Source of the DNA: JAVWIF01 sp036639635
GTDB taxonomy: Bacteria > Bacillota_I > Bacilli_A > Erysipelotrichales > Erysipelotrichaceae
Assembly (NCBI GenBank): GCA_036639635.1
Contig: JAVWIF010000011.1
Location: 1 to 42,267, forward strand
DNA: 42,267 nt
Direction: 5' to 3'
In this document: positions 1-9,963 of the stretch, one piece after another
Numbering within the stretch: position 1 is the stretch's first letter
Layout: each line of letters starts with the position of its first letter
Translations under genes and position numbers: made by a program
Notes under the pieces: generated by a model
What the model saw: only the letters and a program-made list of their open reading frames with translations
Databases searched by the model: none
What the model was told of the DNA's origin: nothing

Positions 1-60
1 ATAGCATATTTTTTCTAAGTTGCAATTAGTTTTTATTGATTTTTTAAAATTTTTACTAGA

Positions 61-102
61 AAGCAATAAGCGACGCTTATAATTAAGCGTTGCTTATTGC
101 TT
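61..102 (-). other. Long hairpin at the 3' end of the HPt gene
   Basis: An inverted repeat with two 18-nt arms (61-78 and 85-102) and a 6-nt loop; the only mismatch is one G-U pair. The stop codon of the HPt gene lies across the loop and the right arm, so the hairpin forms at the very end of the operon mRNA. No clear U-tract follows on the minus strand (the bases below 60 read TCTAG then A-rich), so it is not a textbook intrinsic terminator. It may act as a 3' stability or processing hairpin, or as an imperfect terminator. Confidence 0.55.
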
Positions 103-430
103 TAAGAAGTTCTAACTGTTTCATAATCTCTGTATAATAGAGTACTAATTGATCATTTTTATGTATTCTTAAATCTTCTACCATGGAACAAATAACTTGA
201 TAAAGTGGTGTTAATCCCATATTACCTGTGATACCTTTTAAGGTATGTGCATATTCAAAAGCTCTATCATATTCTTGTTTATTTAAAGCTTCTCCTAATT
301 TGACAAATGCCTCGTCTTCTAGGTATGTGTTAAAGCAGCTCTGATATAGTTCAATATCTTCTAAGAAACGTTCCATAGCACCATCTACATCTGCTCCATA
401 TGCTTTTAATTTTAACAATAGTTCTTTCAT
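83..430 (-). CDS. Histidine phosphotransfer (HPt) protein
   Basis: A 115-residue stand-alone HPt domain. The signature AHTLKGITGN places the phospho-accepting histidine at residue 62, inside a short four-helix-bundle-sized protein with no other domain. Family knowledge: HPt proteins pass phosphoryl groups between the receiver domain of a hybrid kinase and a downstream receiver. The start codon overlaps the stop of the upstream hybrid kinase as ATGA (427-430), so it is the last gene of the minus-strand operon and probably translationally coupled. In context it is the natural shuttle between the two hybrid kinases and the two receivers of the c-di-GMP enzyme at the head of the operon; that partnership is inference. 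No signal peptide or membrane segment. Confidence 0.9.
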   Translation of the reverse strand: MKELLLKLKAYGADVDGAMERFLEDIELYQSCFNTYLEDEAFVKLGEALNKQEYDRAFEYAHTLKGITGNMGLTPLYQVICSMVEDLRIHKNDQLVLYYTEIMKQLELLKAISNA

Positions 431-3400
431 ATCTCTTTCTTTCCCTTCTGCCTCATTTGCTCTATTAAAGTTTGATACAACAAGAGTGGATCAATTGGTT
501 TTGCTAAATGAGCATCCATACCAGCATTTTTTGATTTTCTTATATCTTCATCAAAGGCATTGGCTGACATTGCTATAATAGGTACTTTTGATGCCCATGG
601 ATGCTTTATTTTTCGTATTTCATAGGTAGCCGTAATTCCATCCATAACAGGCATTCTAATATCCATTAAAATAGCATCAAATGCATTAGGATTTTTTGCA
701 AATGCTTCAAAACCTTGCTTGCCATTTTCAGCTACTACTACATTTGCATTTTTATATTCTAATAATTTTTTCGCAACCATTACATTTAATTTATGGTCTT
801 CAATTAACAAAATGTTTTTACCAGTCAAATCTAGGCTTATATCATCTTTTGTACCTTCGTTTAATGTTTCATTTAGGTTATGGCAGGAAGGTATTTCTAA
901 GGGAATACAAACTCTAAAAGTTGTACCTTTCCCTAGTTCACTTTCAACACTAATACAACCTCCCATTAATTCTGTTAAGTTTTTAGAAATAGCCAACCCT
1001 AATCCACTACCGGAATATTCTGAATTCGCTTCTCCATGTTCTTGAGCAAATGCATCAAATATCTTTGTTAAAAAATCTTTACCAATTCCAATTCCAGTAT
1101 CACTTATTTCAAAACAAACATGTGCAATATTATCTTTTATGTCAATTGGTAAAATAGCTAGTTCTACACTTCCACCCCTTGGTGTGAACTTCACTGCGTT
1201 TGATAGGATATTAATAATAATTTGCTGTAAACGAACACTATCTCCTATATAGCTTGTCTTACAGGCCTCAAACTCACTCACATGATAATGAACACCTTTA
1301 GCGATTGCTTGTGCTTCAATAATAGTTGCTATTGAATCTAAGAATCGTCTACAAACAATGGGTTCTTTCTTCAGAACTATTTTACCACTTTCGATGCGTG
1401 ACATATCTAAAATATCATTTAGTAATAACAATAAGTATTGTGATGCATATAATGATTTTTCTATGCTATCTTTCGCTGTTTCCTTATCATCAATGCTTTG
1501 ATAGGCAATTTGTGACATACCAATAATTGCATTCATTGGTGTTCTTATTTCATGGCTTATACGTGATAAAAATTCTGATTTAGCTGCATTGGCTTGTTGT
1601 GCCATCTGTACAGCATCTACTAATTCTGCATTTCTTTTTTCTTGTTCCTCTACTGCTTTACTAATATCTATTCTTGTCATTAAAATACTTTGTAATTCTT
1701 TGTTTATCATTGTAAAACGCAATTCTTTTTTTAATGTTGTATCATCATGACTTGGCACAGAATAAAAAATACTAAAAGTTTCTTTATCTTTTAATTCGTG
1801 TAAAATGTTTTTTAAAGTAAGTTCTTGAATAACTCTTGCTACATCTTTTTGACAAACATAATTACGAATATAATCTTGAGTTTCTTGTTCAAAATTTGCA
1901 CTTTCGTTTTCATAGTTATTCCTTAATTCTTTTTCACTATAACGCGTTGCTGCATTTCTAGGCGCATCAATAACTACTAAGAAATCATAGTCTGTTTTCA
2001 CAATGGTATTCATAACATTTTTCATTGTACGCTCATTGGTAACATCCGTGGAATATAAGAATGCAATAATATCATTGTTCTCTGCTTTCTTCATCATATG
2101 GGCATTTAAAATAGTCCAATATCGACGTCCACCAATTTTTCTAGTAAGTTCTAATGATACGGATGTTTTTCCATTCAAAAAACAATTACACAATGTTTCA
2201 CAATTAATCAGTTTTCTGAATTGTTCTTGCATATCTGAAGTTGTTAAGGCTGTTTCTACCCAATTAAAGTAATCCTTTGCACTTCTTGCTACTTGCATAT
2301 AATCATTTACTTCATGAATACTACTTTTATAATCAATAATCGTGTTCTTTGTTAAATTAACATTAATAGATGCAAACGTTGCTTTTTGCATAACTTGTCG
2401 ATAAGACACTTCTTCAAGGTAACGTTTCTCTGCTTCTTTTTCTTTTGTCACATCTTGTCCTACACAGAATGCTTTATATGGTTTGTTATTTTCATCAAAA
2501 ATATTAGTATAACTAACCCTTTCACACCAGAACTCTTCATTCATTTGATTACGAATCCAAATATCGGCTGTTTCTTCCTTACTTCCTTTTTTTAATTTTT
2601 CAATCATTGAAAATAATATAGGTGCGCTATCCTCACGAATATGACTTTCTTTAATTACGGAAGCTAAATAATTAGGAATCTTAATTTTCTTTTCAATAAT
2701 ACGTGGCGATGTAGAAAACATCGTCATACAATCTTCTTCATAACTATATTCCCATATATTAATATTAGAAGCTTTAATTGCCATTGCATAACGAAATTCA
2801 CTTTCACGTAATGCTCGTTCAGTTTTAATTTGATCATGAACATCGCTAAACACGACGTAGAGAACTGTTTTATTACCTTGCATGGTTGTGGATTCACCAC
2901 TTACACGCAAGTAACGATAGCTTCCATCGTGTTGTAACATACGTTGTGTATAATCAAATTTATATTTATTGTTCTTAGCTTGATGAATAGTTTTTAATAA
3001 ACCATCGCGATCATCGTGGTGCACGATATTCAAAGATGAATCTTTAATAATTTCATAATATTCTTGTTTGCTCATCCCACATAATTTAAAAACTCCATCA
3101 CTTAAATATATCGGTGTAAATTTACCATCTATCTCATACATACCAACACCACCTGGTATTGAATTTATTAAGGTTTCATATTTATTAGCACTTGCTAATA
3201 TATCCATTTCCATTGCTTTTTGCTTGGTAATATCTGTATAATAAGCAAATATAATTTCATTTCCTTCATCATCATACATATGTCGCGAGTTTTGATTAAC
3301 CCAAACTAAAGAACCATCTTTTTTTATAGCACGATACGCTATCTCATAAGGATCAAACTTCCCTTTACGATAGTTTGCCTCTTTCGCTAACTTTCCTTTG

Positions 3401-3597
3401 TCTGGTGGATAAACAAAATTCCAAGCTGAAAATTGATAGGTTTGATATAATTCTTCGGTATTATCAAATCCTAATATATTGGTAAATATCTCATTTGCAA
3501 ATACAATGCTTAATTCTTGATTTGCAGACACAATAAGAACTCCAATAGGAAGAGAAAGTTCCTTCAAATCATTTTGAACTTCATGTATATTTTTCAT
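427..3597 (-). CDS. Multi-PAS hybrid histidine kinase with one receiver
   Basis: A cytoplasmic hybrid sensor kinase of about 1056 residues (numbering below counts from an ATG three codons earlier). Order: three PAS-like domains (about 15-130, 140-262, 270-390), a fourth bipartite sensory module (405-650) also found in the next kinase and in the 942-aa GGDEF protein, a short coiled coil, HisKA with H685 in SHEIRTPMNAIIGM, HATPase_c with N-box (about 800), DTGIGI and GSGLGLAI, and a C-terminal receiver with D981 in LMDIRMP. No transmembrane segment, so it should sense an intracellular cue. Two in-frame ATGs compete: 3606 would start inside the ribosome binding site and overlap the upstream gene by 8 nt; 3597 has AAGGAAG about 9 nt upstream and leaves a 1-nt gap, so it is preferred. 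Downstream gene is the HPt (ATGA overlap). Confidence 0.92.
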   Translation of the reverse strand: MKNIHEVQNDLKELSLPIGVLIVSANQELSIVFANEIFTNILGFDNTEELYQTYQFSAWNFVYPPDKGKLAKEANYRKGKFDPYEIAYRAIKKDGSLVWVNQNSRHMYDDEGNEIIFAYYTDITKQKAMEMDILASANKYETLINSIPGGVGMYEIDGKFTPIYLSDGVFKLCGMSKQEYYEIIKDSSLNIVHHDDRDGLLKTIHQAKNNKYKFDYTQRMLQHDGSYRYLRVSGESTTMQGNKTVLYVVFSDVHDQIKTERALRESEFRYAMAIKASNINIWEYSYEEDCMTMFSTSPRIIEKKIKIPNYLASVIKESHIREDSAPILFSMIEKLKKGSKEETADIWIRNQMNEEFWCERVSYTNIFDENNKPYKAFCVGQDVTKEKEAEKRYLEEVSYRQVMQKATFASINVNLTKNTIIDYKSSIHEVNDYMQVARSAKDYFNWVETALTTSDMQEQFRKLINCETLCNCFLNGKTSVSLELTRKIGGRRYWTILNAHMMKKAENNDIIAFLYSTDVTNERTMKNVMNTIVKTDYDFLVVIDAPRNAATRYSEKELRNNYENESANFEQETQDYIRNYVCQKDVARVIQELTLKNILHELKDKETFSIFYSVPSHDDTTLKKELRFTMINKELQSILMTRIDISKAVEEQEKRNAELVDAVQMAQQANAAKSEFLSRISHEIRTPMNAIIGMSQIAYQSIDDKETAKDSIEKSLYASQYLLLLLNDILDMSRIESGKIVLKKEPIVCRRFLDSIATIIEAQAIAKGVHYHVSEFEACKTSYIGDSVRLQQIIINILSNAVKFTPRGGSVELAILPIDIKDNIAHVCFEISDTGIGIGKDFLTKIFDAFAQEHGEANSEYSGSGLGLAISKNLTELMGGCISVESELGKGTTFRVCIPLEIPSCHNLNETLNEGTKDDISLDLTGKNILLIEDHKLNVMVAKKLLEYKNANVVVAENGKQGFEAFAKNPNAFDAILMDIRMPVMDGITATYEIRKIKHPWASKVPIIAMSANAFDEDIRKSKNAGMDAHLAKPIDPLLLYQTLIEQMRQKGKKEI

Positions 3598-3598
3598 A

Positions 3599-6415
3599 TT
3601 AATCATCTTCCTTCATTAAAAAATGTTGTAATGTTTGATACAGCACTTCAGGTTCAATCGGTTTTGCTAAATGGGCATTCATTCCAGCACTTTTTGTTTT
3701 TTCAACATCTTCTTCAAAGGCATTGGCAGTCATTGCTATAATTGGTATTGTTTTAGCATCTGCTTTACGCATTTGACGTATTGATTTCGTTGCGCTAATG
3801 CCATCCATGACAGGCATTCTAATATCCATTAGAATGGCATCATAATACCCTTCTTTTTGTTGAGCAAAGTTCTCAATTGCTTGTAGTCCATTTTCTGCAA
3901 CATCGACCATTAAATTTTTCTTGTTTAATAATTTTTTAGCTACTTCAATATTTAACAAATGATCTTCTACTAACAATACTCGTTTTCCACTAAAATCAAA
4001 CTCTTTATTTGTTTGAATAACACTTTCATCTTTCTTTTCACTATAAATTTGTTCAAGTGTATGATAGAGTGACGTCTTAAATAATGGTTTAGAAATCAGC
4101 ATGTTAACGCCTGCTTCTTTAGCTTCACTCTCAATAGCAGCCCAATCATAGGCTGTCATAATGATAATGGTTACTTCACTTCCTACTATTTTTCTAATTT
4201 CTCTTGTTGTTTCAATTCCATTCATATTTGGCATTACCCAGTCAATAAGAATGATATCATACTTCTCTTTTTTATCCCACTTGTTACGTACTGCATCAAT
4301 TGCTTTAGATCCACTAACAACATATTCTGCATTCATTTTCATATCCAAAAGAACTTGTTTGGTATGTTGACAAATCACAATATCATCATCCACAATAAGG
4401 GCTTTTAAATTTTCTAGATGAACATCTGATTTAAGTTTCTCTTTCTTTTTACTACGTTCTGATATTTCTAAGCGTACTTCAACAACAAACTCGCTTCCAA
4501 TCCCCTTAATACTATTCACTCTAATTTTCCCATCCATTAAATCAATTAAGTTTTTACAAATAGCGAGTCCTAATCCTGTCCCTCCATAAGGCGATGTAGA
4601 CCCGGTGATTGCTTGTGCAAATGGTTCAAACAAATGCGGAAGAAATTCTTCAGCAATTCCAATACCTGTATCATTTATAGTAAAGCGCATCAGTGCATAA
4701 TCTTGTTCAATCTTTTCTTGATGAATAATAAATTGAACCTTCCCTCCTCGCGGAGTAAACTTAATCGCATTGCTAATGATATTAATTAAAACCTGTTGTA
4801 ACTTCATAGCATCACCAATATATTCATCTTCATTAAAACTAGTTATAATAGCATCATAATCGACGCCTTTTTCTTCGGCTTGTGTATAACAAATACTATT
4901 GATACCATGAATAAATTCTTCAAATGGAATCTTATCTTTACGAATTAATATTTTTCCACTTTCAATTCTCGACATATCTAAGATATCATTAATTAAGGAT
5001 AGTAAAAAACGTGCTGATATCCCTACTTTAGAAAGGTATTCGCTTACTTGTTCAGGGTCATTTACACAACTTGCAGCAAGTGCTGACATTCCAATAATGG
5101 CATTCATAGGTGTTCGAATTTCATGACTCATACGAGAAAGAAATTCTGATTTGGCGATGTTGGCTTCTTGTGCTGCAAGTAATGCATCTTTTAGTGCCTC
5201 ATTTTTTTGTTGTTCCATCTCGTAAATAGCAGTTACATCACTTCTACTCAGTATAATTTTACTTTTTCCTTTATCAAGGTAAGAAAACTGTAGTTTCTTT
5301 CTTGAAATATGACCATCTGCCTCATTTACACGACAATAGCATCGATATATATCATGCTTTTTCAACTGTTCAAATACATTTTCATAAGACATTTCATATA
5401 TATTTTGTTCAATCTCTTCTTCTACAATATATTGATGTGCAAAGCTTGCTACCTCATGTTGAAAACTTCCTTTTACTAGTTGTGGTAATGGCGTCTTAGC
5501 ACTTGATTTTGAAAATAATATATATTCATCAATAGACACATCAATCAATGCTAAATAATCATAATCCATATCCACTACGCTATCAACAATTGCTCTTGAT
5601 GTCTTTTTTTGATGTATATCTAGTGCATAGATATACGCTTCCACATCATTTGTCTTAGGGTTTTGGAACATATCTAATTCAATTTGAATCCAAATAATAT
5701 CCTGATTAGCAAAATCAACATATGCTTCATGTACTAAACTTGTTTTTCCTTCACGAAAACACCTTAATAAATGTTCACGATTAAAATCTTTTCTATATTC
5801 AATGACTTCATCTTTATCAAGATGTGTTGCACTTTCTTTTTCAAAAAAATCATCTACTGTTCCATTTCCTTGGAAACCTAAAATAGTTTTACGATCACTT
5901 TGCCCATCTTCGCATATATTCTTACTCAGATTCATTTTATAAGAACCTATCACATCTTTATTATGAATTTTTCGCCATTTAATTTCTTCTTCATAGCGCT
6001 CATCTAAACGAATTTGTTCACTAATGTCCATGGCAGTTCCTATCGCTTTAATCGCTTTTCCCTGTTCATCAAAAATAGTTGAATAAGCACTTTCAAACCA
6101 TTGCCAAATTTCTTGCTCCTTATTCCACCAACGTCCCCTACTAACTGCGCTTTTAGCACCTCCATAAATTTCTTTAAACATGTTAGCAAAGCTATCTCTA
6201 TCCTCTTTATGAAGGTAGCTATCTTCTCTTAAATAAACCTCAGGCACATTATGAATGATACGTGTTTCATTAAATACATTACGACTTGTTGTATTTTCAG
6301 AATTATAAATGGTTTTCTTTTCAATATCTAGGGTCCAAAGGGTAACTCCACATTGTTTTGCAGCTTGTGCATACGTTTCTTGTAATTGCTTTATTGTTTC
6401 ATCGCGCTTTGTCAT
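3599..6415 (-). CDS. PAS hybrid histidine kinase with two receivers
   Basis: 938 residues, soluble. An N-terminal PAS-like domain (about 15-135) carries a WW motif. It is followed by the bipartite sensory module (150-398) shared with the neighbouring kinase, a coiled coil, HisKA with H431 in SHEIRTPMNAIIGM, and HATPase_c with N-box SNAIKF near 549, DTGIGI and GGTGLGLAI. Two receivers in tandem follow: REC1 has D725 (LIDWVMP) and REC2 has D864 (LMDIRMP). Both keep the acidic pocket, the phospho-accepting Asp and the conserved Lys, so both look competent. The start at 6415 has AGGAGG 9 nt upstream and lies within the last 17 nt of the upstream gene, implying coupled translation. Two receivers on one kinase suggest an intramolecular phosphorelay branch or a phosphate sink; this is inference. 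Confidence 0.92.
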   Translation of the reverse strand: MTKRDETIKQLQETYAQAAKQCGVTLWTLDIEKKTIYNSENTTSRNVFNETRIIHNVPEVYLREDSYLHKEDRDSFANMFKEIYGGAKSAVSRGRWWNKEQEIWQWFESAYSTIFDEQGKAIKAIGTAMDISEQIRLDERYEEEIKWRKIHNKDVIGSYKMNLSKNICEDGQSDRKTILGFQGNGTVDDFFEKESATHLDKDEVIEYRKDFNREHLLRCFREGKTSLVHEAYVDFANQDIIWIQIELDMFQNPKTNDVEAYIYALDIHQKKTSRAIVDSVVDMDYDYLALIDVSIDEYILFSKSSAKTPLPQLVKGSFQHEVASFAHQYIVEEEIEQNIYEMSYENVFEQLKKHDIYRCYCRVNEADGHISRKKLQFSYLDKGKSKIILSRSDVTAIYEMEQQKNEALKDALLAAQEANIAKSEFLSRMSHEIRTPMNAIIGMSALAASCVNDPEQVSEYLSKVGISARFLLSLINDILDMSRIESGKILIRKDKIPFEEFIHGINSICYTQAEEKGVDYDAIITSFNEDEYIGDAMKLQQVLINIISNAIKFTPRGGKVQFIIHQEKIEQDYALMRFTINDTGIGIAEEFLPHLFEPFAQAITGSTSPYGGTGLGLAICKNLIDLMDGKIRVNSIKGIGSEFVVEVRLEISERSKKKEKLKSDVHLENLKALIVDDDIVICQHTKQVLLDMKMNAEYVVSGSKAIDAVRNKWDKKEKYDIILIDWVMPNMNGIETTREIRKIVGSEVTIIIMTAYDWAAIESEAKEAGVNMLISKPLFKTSLYHTLEQIYSEKKDESVIQTNKEFDFSGKRVLLVEDHLLNIEVAKKLLNKKNLMVDVAENGLQAIENFAQQKEGYYDAILMDIRMPVMDGISATKSIRQMRKADAKTIPIIAMTANAFEEDVEKTKSAGMNAHLAKPIEPEVLYQTLQHFLMKEDD

Positions 6416-9400
6416 GTTTCTTTACCTCCTTAGTTATAGCTACTTCATTTACCTCACTAATATCCATCATTGTTCCTATATGTAATGCTATATTATTACG
6501 CAAACTATCTTTCCCACGTAACAAGAACACATTAGACACATTTGGTAAATGGATAACTTGTGCTTCGTTCTTTTCTGATTTAGCTTTGCTAAGGGTACAA
6601 AATTCACAAGGCGTCTTTCGATGCATAATCATTTCATAACATTTTTTGCCTTTATAGTTATACAGTGTCATTCCTGCTAGTTTACAAATATTTTCATTAG
6701 CATATAGCAATTCATACGTTCCTTGTTTACAGGCATAAATATAATCATCAATGGCATTTAAAATACATTCAATTTCATTAAAGTCTTGTGAAATTAGTAC
6801 TTCTTCAATTTCCTCACCATAAATAGAAGTTGTATTTCTTCCTTTGCATTTTGCAATATATAATGCTTTATCAGCATGTTGATAAAGCACATCAAAAGAA
6901 TGCACAAATTCTGAAGTACTTGCAATACCTGCTGAACAAGTAATTTGTGTTTCGTTATTCTTAACTTTGATAGTTAACATACTCTCACAAAGTTTACGCA
7001 CTTTTTTTTCAATACTCTTAGCATCTGTTATATTTTCAACAAATATGGCAAACTCATCTCCACCCATACGTGCAATTAAATCTTCTTGGCGAAATATCAG
7101 TCGTAATTTGTTCGCTACTTCACATATGACCTTGTCTCCAAAATCATGTCCATTATGATCATTGATCTTTTTAAAATTATCAATATCAAGCATAACCATG
7201 ACAGAGTTTGTAGTGGCTTCTAACAAACGTTGTCTAACCATATTCTCCATACTGATTCGATTAATAAGTCCTGTCATTAAATCTGTTTTCACTTGTTCTG
7301 ACATACTATTATATTCTTTTACCATTTCCTTAAAACGATAATTTGATTCTATTACATTTTTCACTCTACGATTGACAACTTCCGGTATAAAAGGTTTTAC
7401 AATATAGTCATTCGCTCCTAGTGCAAAAGTTGCTACTTGTTGCTCACGGCTATCATCAGCCGTAATCATAATAACTGGTATTCCATCCAATTCTGGTCTG
7501 TTCTTTTTGTATTGTAAAAATGCTTTTCCATCCATAATAGGCATACTAATATCCAATAAAATTAAATCTATTTCATTTTGATGTTCATGAAGCACCTGGA
7601 TTGCTTCTTCTCCGTTTTCAGCATCATAAAAATTAAATTTGTCATGTAATATCTTTTTTAGAATCTCACGATTAATAATGGCATCATCTACAATTAATAC
7701 ACTATGTGTGCCACTCGTATTTGCTAAAATTGATTCACGATATTTTTGAAATTCGTTATTTAATTCTTTACGCATCGTAATATCACTTAATTGTGCAGTT
7801 ATGATATGCTTGTTTCCAACATTAGAAATATAATGCAATTTCGTATGAATCCATAATGGTTCACCCATTGAACGTTTTCGTAAATAGTCGCATTCAACAT
7901 CTTCTTTTGTTTTTGTACAACTGTAAAATGCATCTAATAAAACGCTACGATAATCAGCATCTACTAGATCTATTAAATCCATATTTTTAGACAAAATATC
8001 ATCATGCCCTAAAAGTGCATAATATGCTTCGTTTACACGTATAACTTCAATTTTATTATCAACGAATTCATAAATAGCATTTGCTTGTAAAGAATTATCA
8101 AACATTATTTTTGCTTCCTCACTAAATGAAAATAAATCATCAAAATGATAGGTTTCATCTTTCTTAGCACTTACTAAGTGTCCTTGTAACATTGGATTTA
8201 ATATGGTTTTTTCATATTTGCTTACACTCATTGGTTTAGCAAAGTAAAATCCTTGCACATAGTCACAACCAACACTACGTAAAAGTTCCACTTGTTCACT
8301 ATTTTCCGCACCTTCAGCAATCACTGGAATATTTAACCATTTTGCCATTCTAATAATAGAGGCAATAATATTTTCTCCACGTCCTGACCCCCTATTTCCA
8401 GATAGAAAACGCATATCAATCTTTAGTACATCAATGGCAATATCTTTCAATAAGCTCAAAGAAGAATAGCCACTTCCGAAATCATCCATTAAAATAACAA
8501 ATCCTTTGCTTTGTAACTCGCTCATCATTTTTTTCATAGCAATCGGATTATCCGTATATGCACTTTCCGTTAATTCTAATTTCAAATATTTTGGTTCTAT
8601 CTCATAACGTTCTATTAGCTCAATCAATGTTTCTACTAATTTAGGATTATATAAATCAACACGTGACACATTAACAGATATTGGATAAGGTTTAATTCCT
8701 TCTCTTATCCATTTATGTAAACAAATACAAGCACGCTCCCATACATAATAATCTAGCTTTGTAATAAATCCATTACGTTCAAATACTGGAATAAACGAAT
8801 CAGGAGATAGCATCCCTTTTTTAGGATGAAACCAACGAACTAATGCTTCTGCACCATTTGGTAAATTGGTATGAATATTATATTGTGGTTGTAAATAGAT
8901 TTCAAATTGTCCATTTTCTAATGCAAAGTTCATCTCGTTGGTAATTTCTTGTTCGAGTGCTATTTTGGCGCTCATACTTTCGTCATAGTACGCAAAAAAC
9001 TTAATATAGTTTCCTTTACAAGTTTTTGCTGCTAGCGTTGCTCGATTGTACATTTCCTCTACTGATATTGTGGGATCATCTACTACCACTATTCCAACAG
9101 AAGGAACCACATCATAATTAGGATTAAACTTTGCTAAAGTTTGTTTTGATTGCCTTACCATTTCCTCTAAAATTTCTTTATTGTAAGGCACACAGAATCC
9201 AACAATATCCGATTCAATTCTTCCATAAGTAGCCTTAGCGCATAGTTTAGCATCTCTTGCCATCTCTTTTGTGATATATATCAATAAATTATCACCCTCT
9301 GCATTACCAAAGAATGTATTAATCAGTTGAAAACGATCTACATCAAAACGCATAAAAGCAAATGTAGTATCAGGATTCGTATCTATCATAGTTCGTGTTA

Positions 9401-9863
9401 CTTCAAAAAATTTGGCTTTGTTATAAATACCTGTTAAGGAATCATATTCTGCTAAGTATTTTAATTCTTTATAAGAAGATAATTGACTACGATCAATTGC
9501 ATTTTTTAATCGGAACATAATAATTTCAGGATTATATGGTTTTGAAATGAAATCCCAAGCGCCAAGCTTTAATGCCTTAATTTCAGTTTCTATTCCACTA
9601 TTTCCAGTGGTTACTAATACTGGTAAATTTTTATATTGTTCTTGTTTTTGCATAGCTTTCAGCACGCCATATCCATCCATCACCGGCATCACAAGATCGA
9701 GTACTACTGCAGCAATTTCATTGGCATGTTCATTTAGTAAGTCGAGCGTAACACGCCCATTTTCTGCTTCTAAAACGGTGTATTCCTTCTCGAGGATATT
9801 TGCTAATATCTTTCTATTAATTGCATTATCATCAACAATAAGTATTGTTTTAAGTTCCATCAT
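6399..9863 (-). CDS. Dual-receiver GGDEF/EAL c-di-GMP enzyme
   Basis: 1154 residues, soluble. Order: REC1 (5-125, D56), a degenerate GGDEF (138-295; RIESDI where GGDEF should be), an EAL phosphodiesterase domain (305-555; EAL at 339-341, ELTES, DDFGSGYSS, AEGAE), a PAS domain (about 590-700), REC2 (720-840, D771), an intact GGDEF (855-1015; MGGDEF at 933-938 with an RQED inhibitory site at 925-928, exactly five residues ahead), and a C-terminal PAS-like domain with a Cys-x10-Cys-x2-Cys cluster (C1075, C1086, C1089). It should both make and break c-di-GMP, with each activity downstream of its own receiver. It heads the kinase/HPt operon, so it is the likely phosphorelay output. The first ATG is favoured because it overlaps the stop of a short upstream ORF as ATGA. 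Confidence 0.92.
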   Translation of the reverse strand: MMELKTILIVDDNAINRKILANILEKEYTVLEAENGRVTLDLLNEHANEIAAVVLDLVMPVMDGYGVLKAMQKQEQYKNLPVLVTTGNSGIETEIKALKLGAWDFISKPYNPEIIMFRLKNAIDRSQLSSYKELKYLAEYDSLTGIYNKAKFFEVTRTMIDTNPDTTFAFMRFDVDRFQLINTFFGNAEGDNLLIYITKEMARDAKLCAKATYGRIESDIVGFCVPYNKEILEEMVRQSKQTLAKFNPNYDVVPSVGIVVVDDPTISVEEMYNRATLAAKTCKGNYIKFFAYYDESMSAKIALEQEITNEMNFALENGQFEIYLQPQYNIHTNLPNGAEALVRWFHPKKGMLSPDSFIPVFERNGFITKLDYYVWERACICLHKWIREGIKPYPISVNVSRVDLYNPKLVETLIELIERYEIEPKYLKLELTESAYTDNPIAMKKMMSELQSKGFVILMDDFGSGYSSLSLLKDIAIDVLKIDMRFLSGNRGSGRGENIIASIIRMAKWLNIPVIAEGAENSEQVELLRSVGCDYVQGFYFAKPMSVSKYEKTILNPMLQGHLVSAKKDETYHFDDLFSFSEEAKIMFDNSLQANAIYEFVDNKIEVIRVNEAYYALLGHDDILSKNMDLIDLVDADYRSVLLDAFYSCTKTKEDVECDYLRKRSMGEPLWIHTKLHYISNVGNKHIITAQLSDITMRKELNNEFQKYRESILANTSGTHSVLIVDDAIINREILKKILHDKFNFYDAENGEEAIQVLHEHQNEIDLILLDISMPIMDGKAFLQYKKNRPELDGIPVIMITADDSREQQVATFALGANDYIVKPFIPEVVNRRVKNVIESNYRFKEMVKEYNSMSEQVKTDLMTGLINRISMENMVRQRLLEATTNSVMVMLDIDNFKKINDHNGHDFGDKVICEVANKLRLIFRQEDLIARMGGDEFAIFVENITDAKSIEKKVRKLCESMLTIKVKNNETQITCSAGIASTSEFVHSFDVLYQHADKALYIAKCKGRNTTSIYGEEIEEVLISQDFNEIECILNAIDDYIYACKQGTYELLYANENICKLAGMTLYNYKGKKCYEMIMHRKTPCEFCTLSKAKSEKNEAQVIHLPNVSNVFLLRGKDSLRNNIALHIGTMMDISEVNEVAITKEVKKHDKAR

Positions 9864-9949
9864 ATGCTCACCTCAAAAGACAAATAAGTATTCAAAAAAC
9901 ATATTTGTTTTATAATATTGTCATTTTCTTTTCCATTATATTTCTTCAC
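9860..9949 (-). CDS. 29-codon leader ORF before the c-di-GMP operon
   Basis: A short reading frame begins with GTG at 9949, six bases after a strong GGGAGGA ribosome binding site. It encodes 29 residues (starting MKKYNGKEND, ending EVSI) and stops with TGA at 9862-9860, which overlaps the ATG of the REC-GGDEF-EAL gene as ATGA. The ribosome binding site and stop/start overlap are the evidence; there is no recognisable family. It is either a tiny protein or a translated leader that couples ribosome loading to the operon. The 3' part also carries GAGGTGA, the ribosome binding site for the downstream gene. Confidence 0.5.
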   Translation of the reverse strand: MKKYNGKENDNIIKQICFLNTYLSFEVSI

Positions 9950-9963
9950 AACAATTCCTCCCA

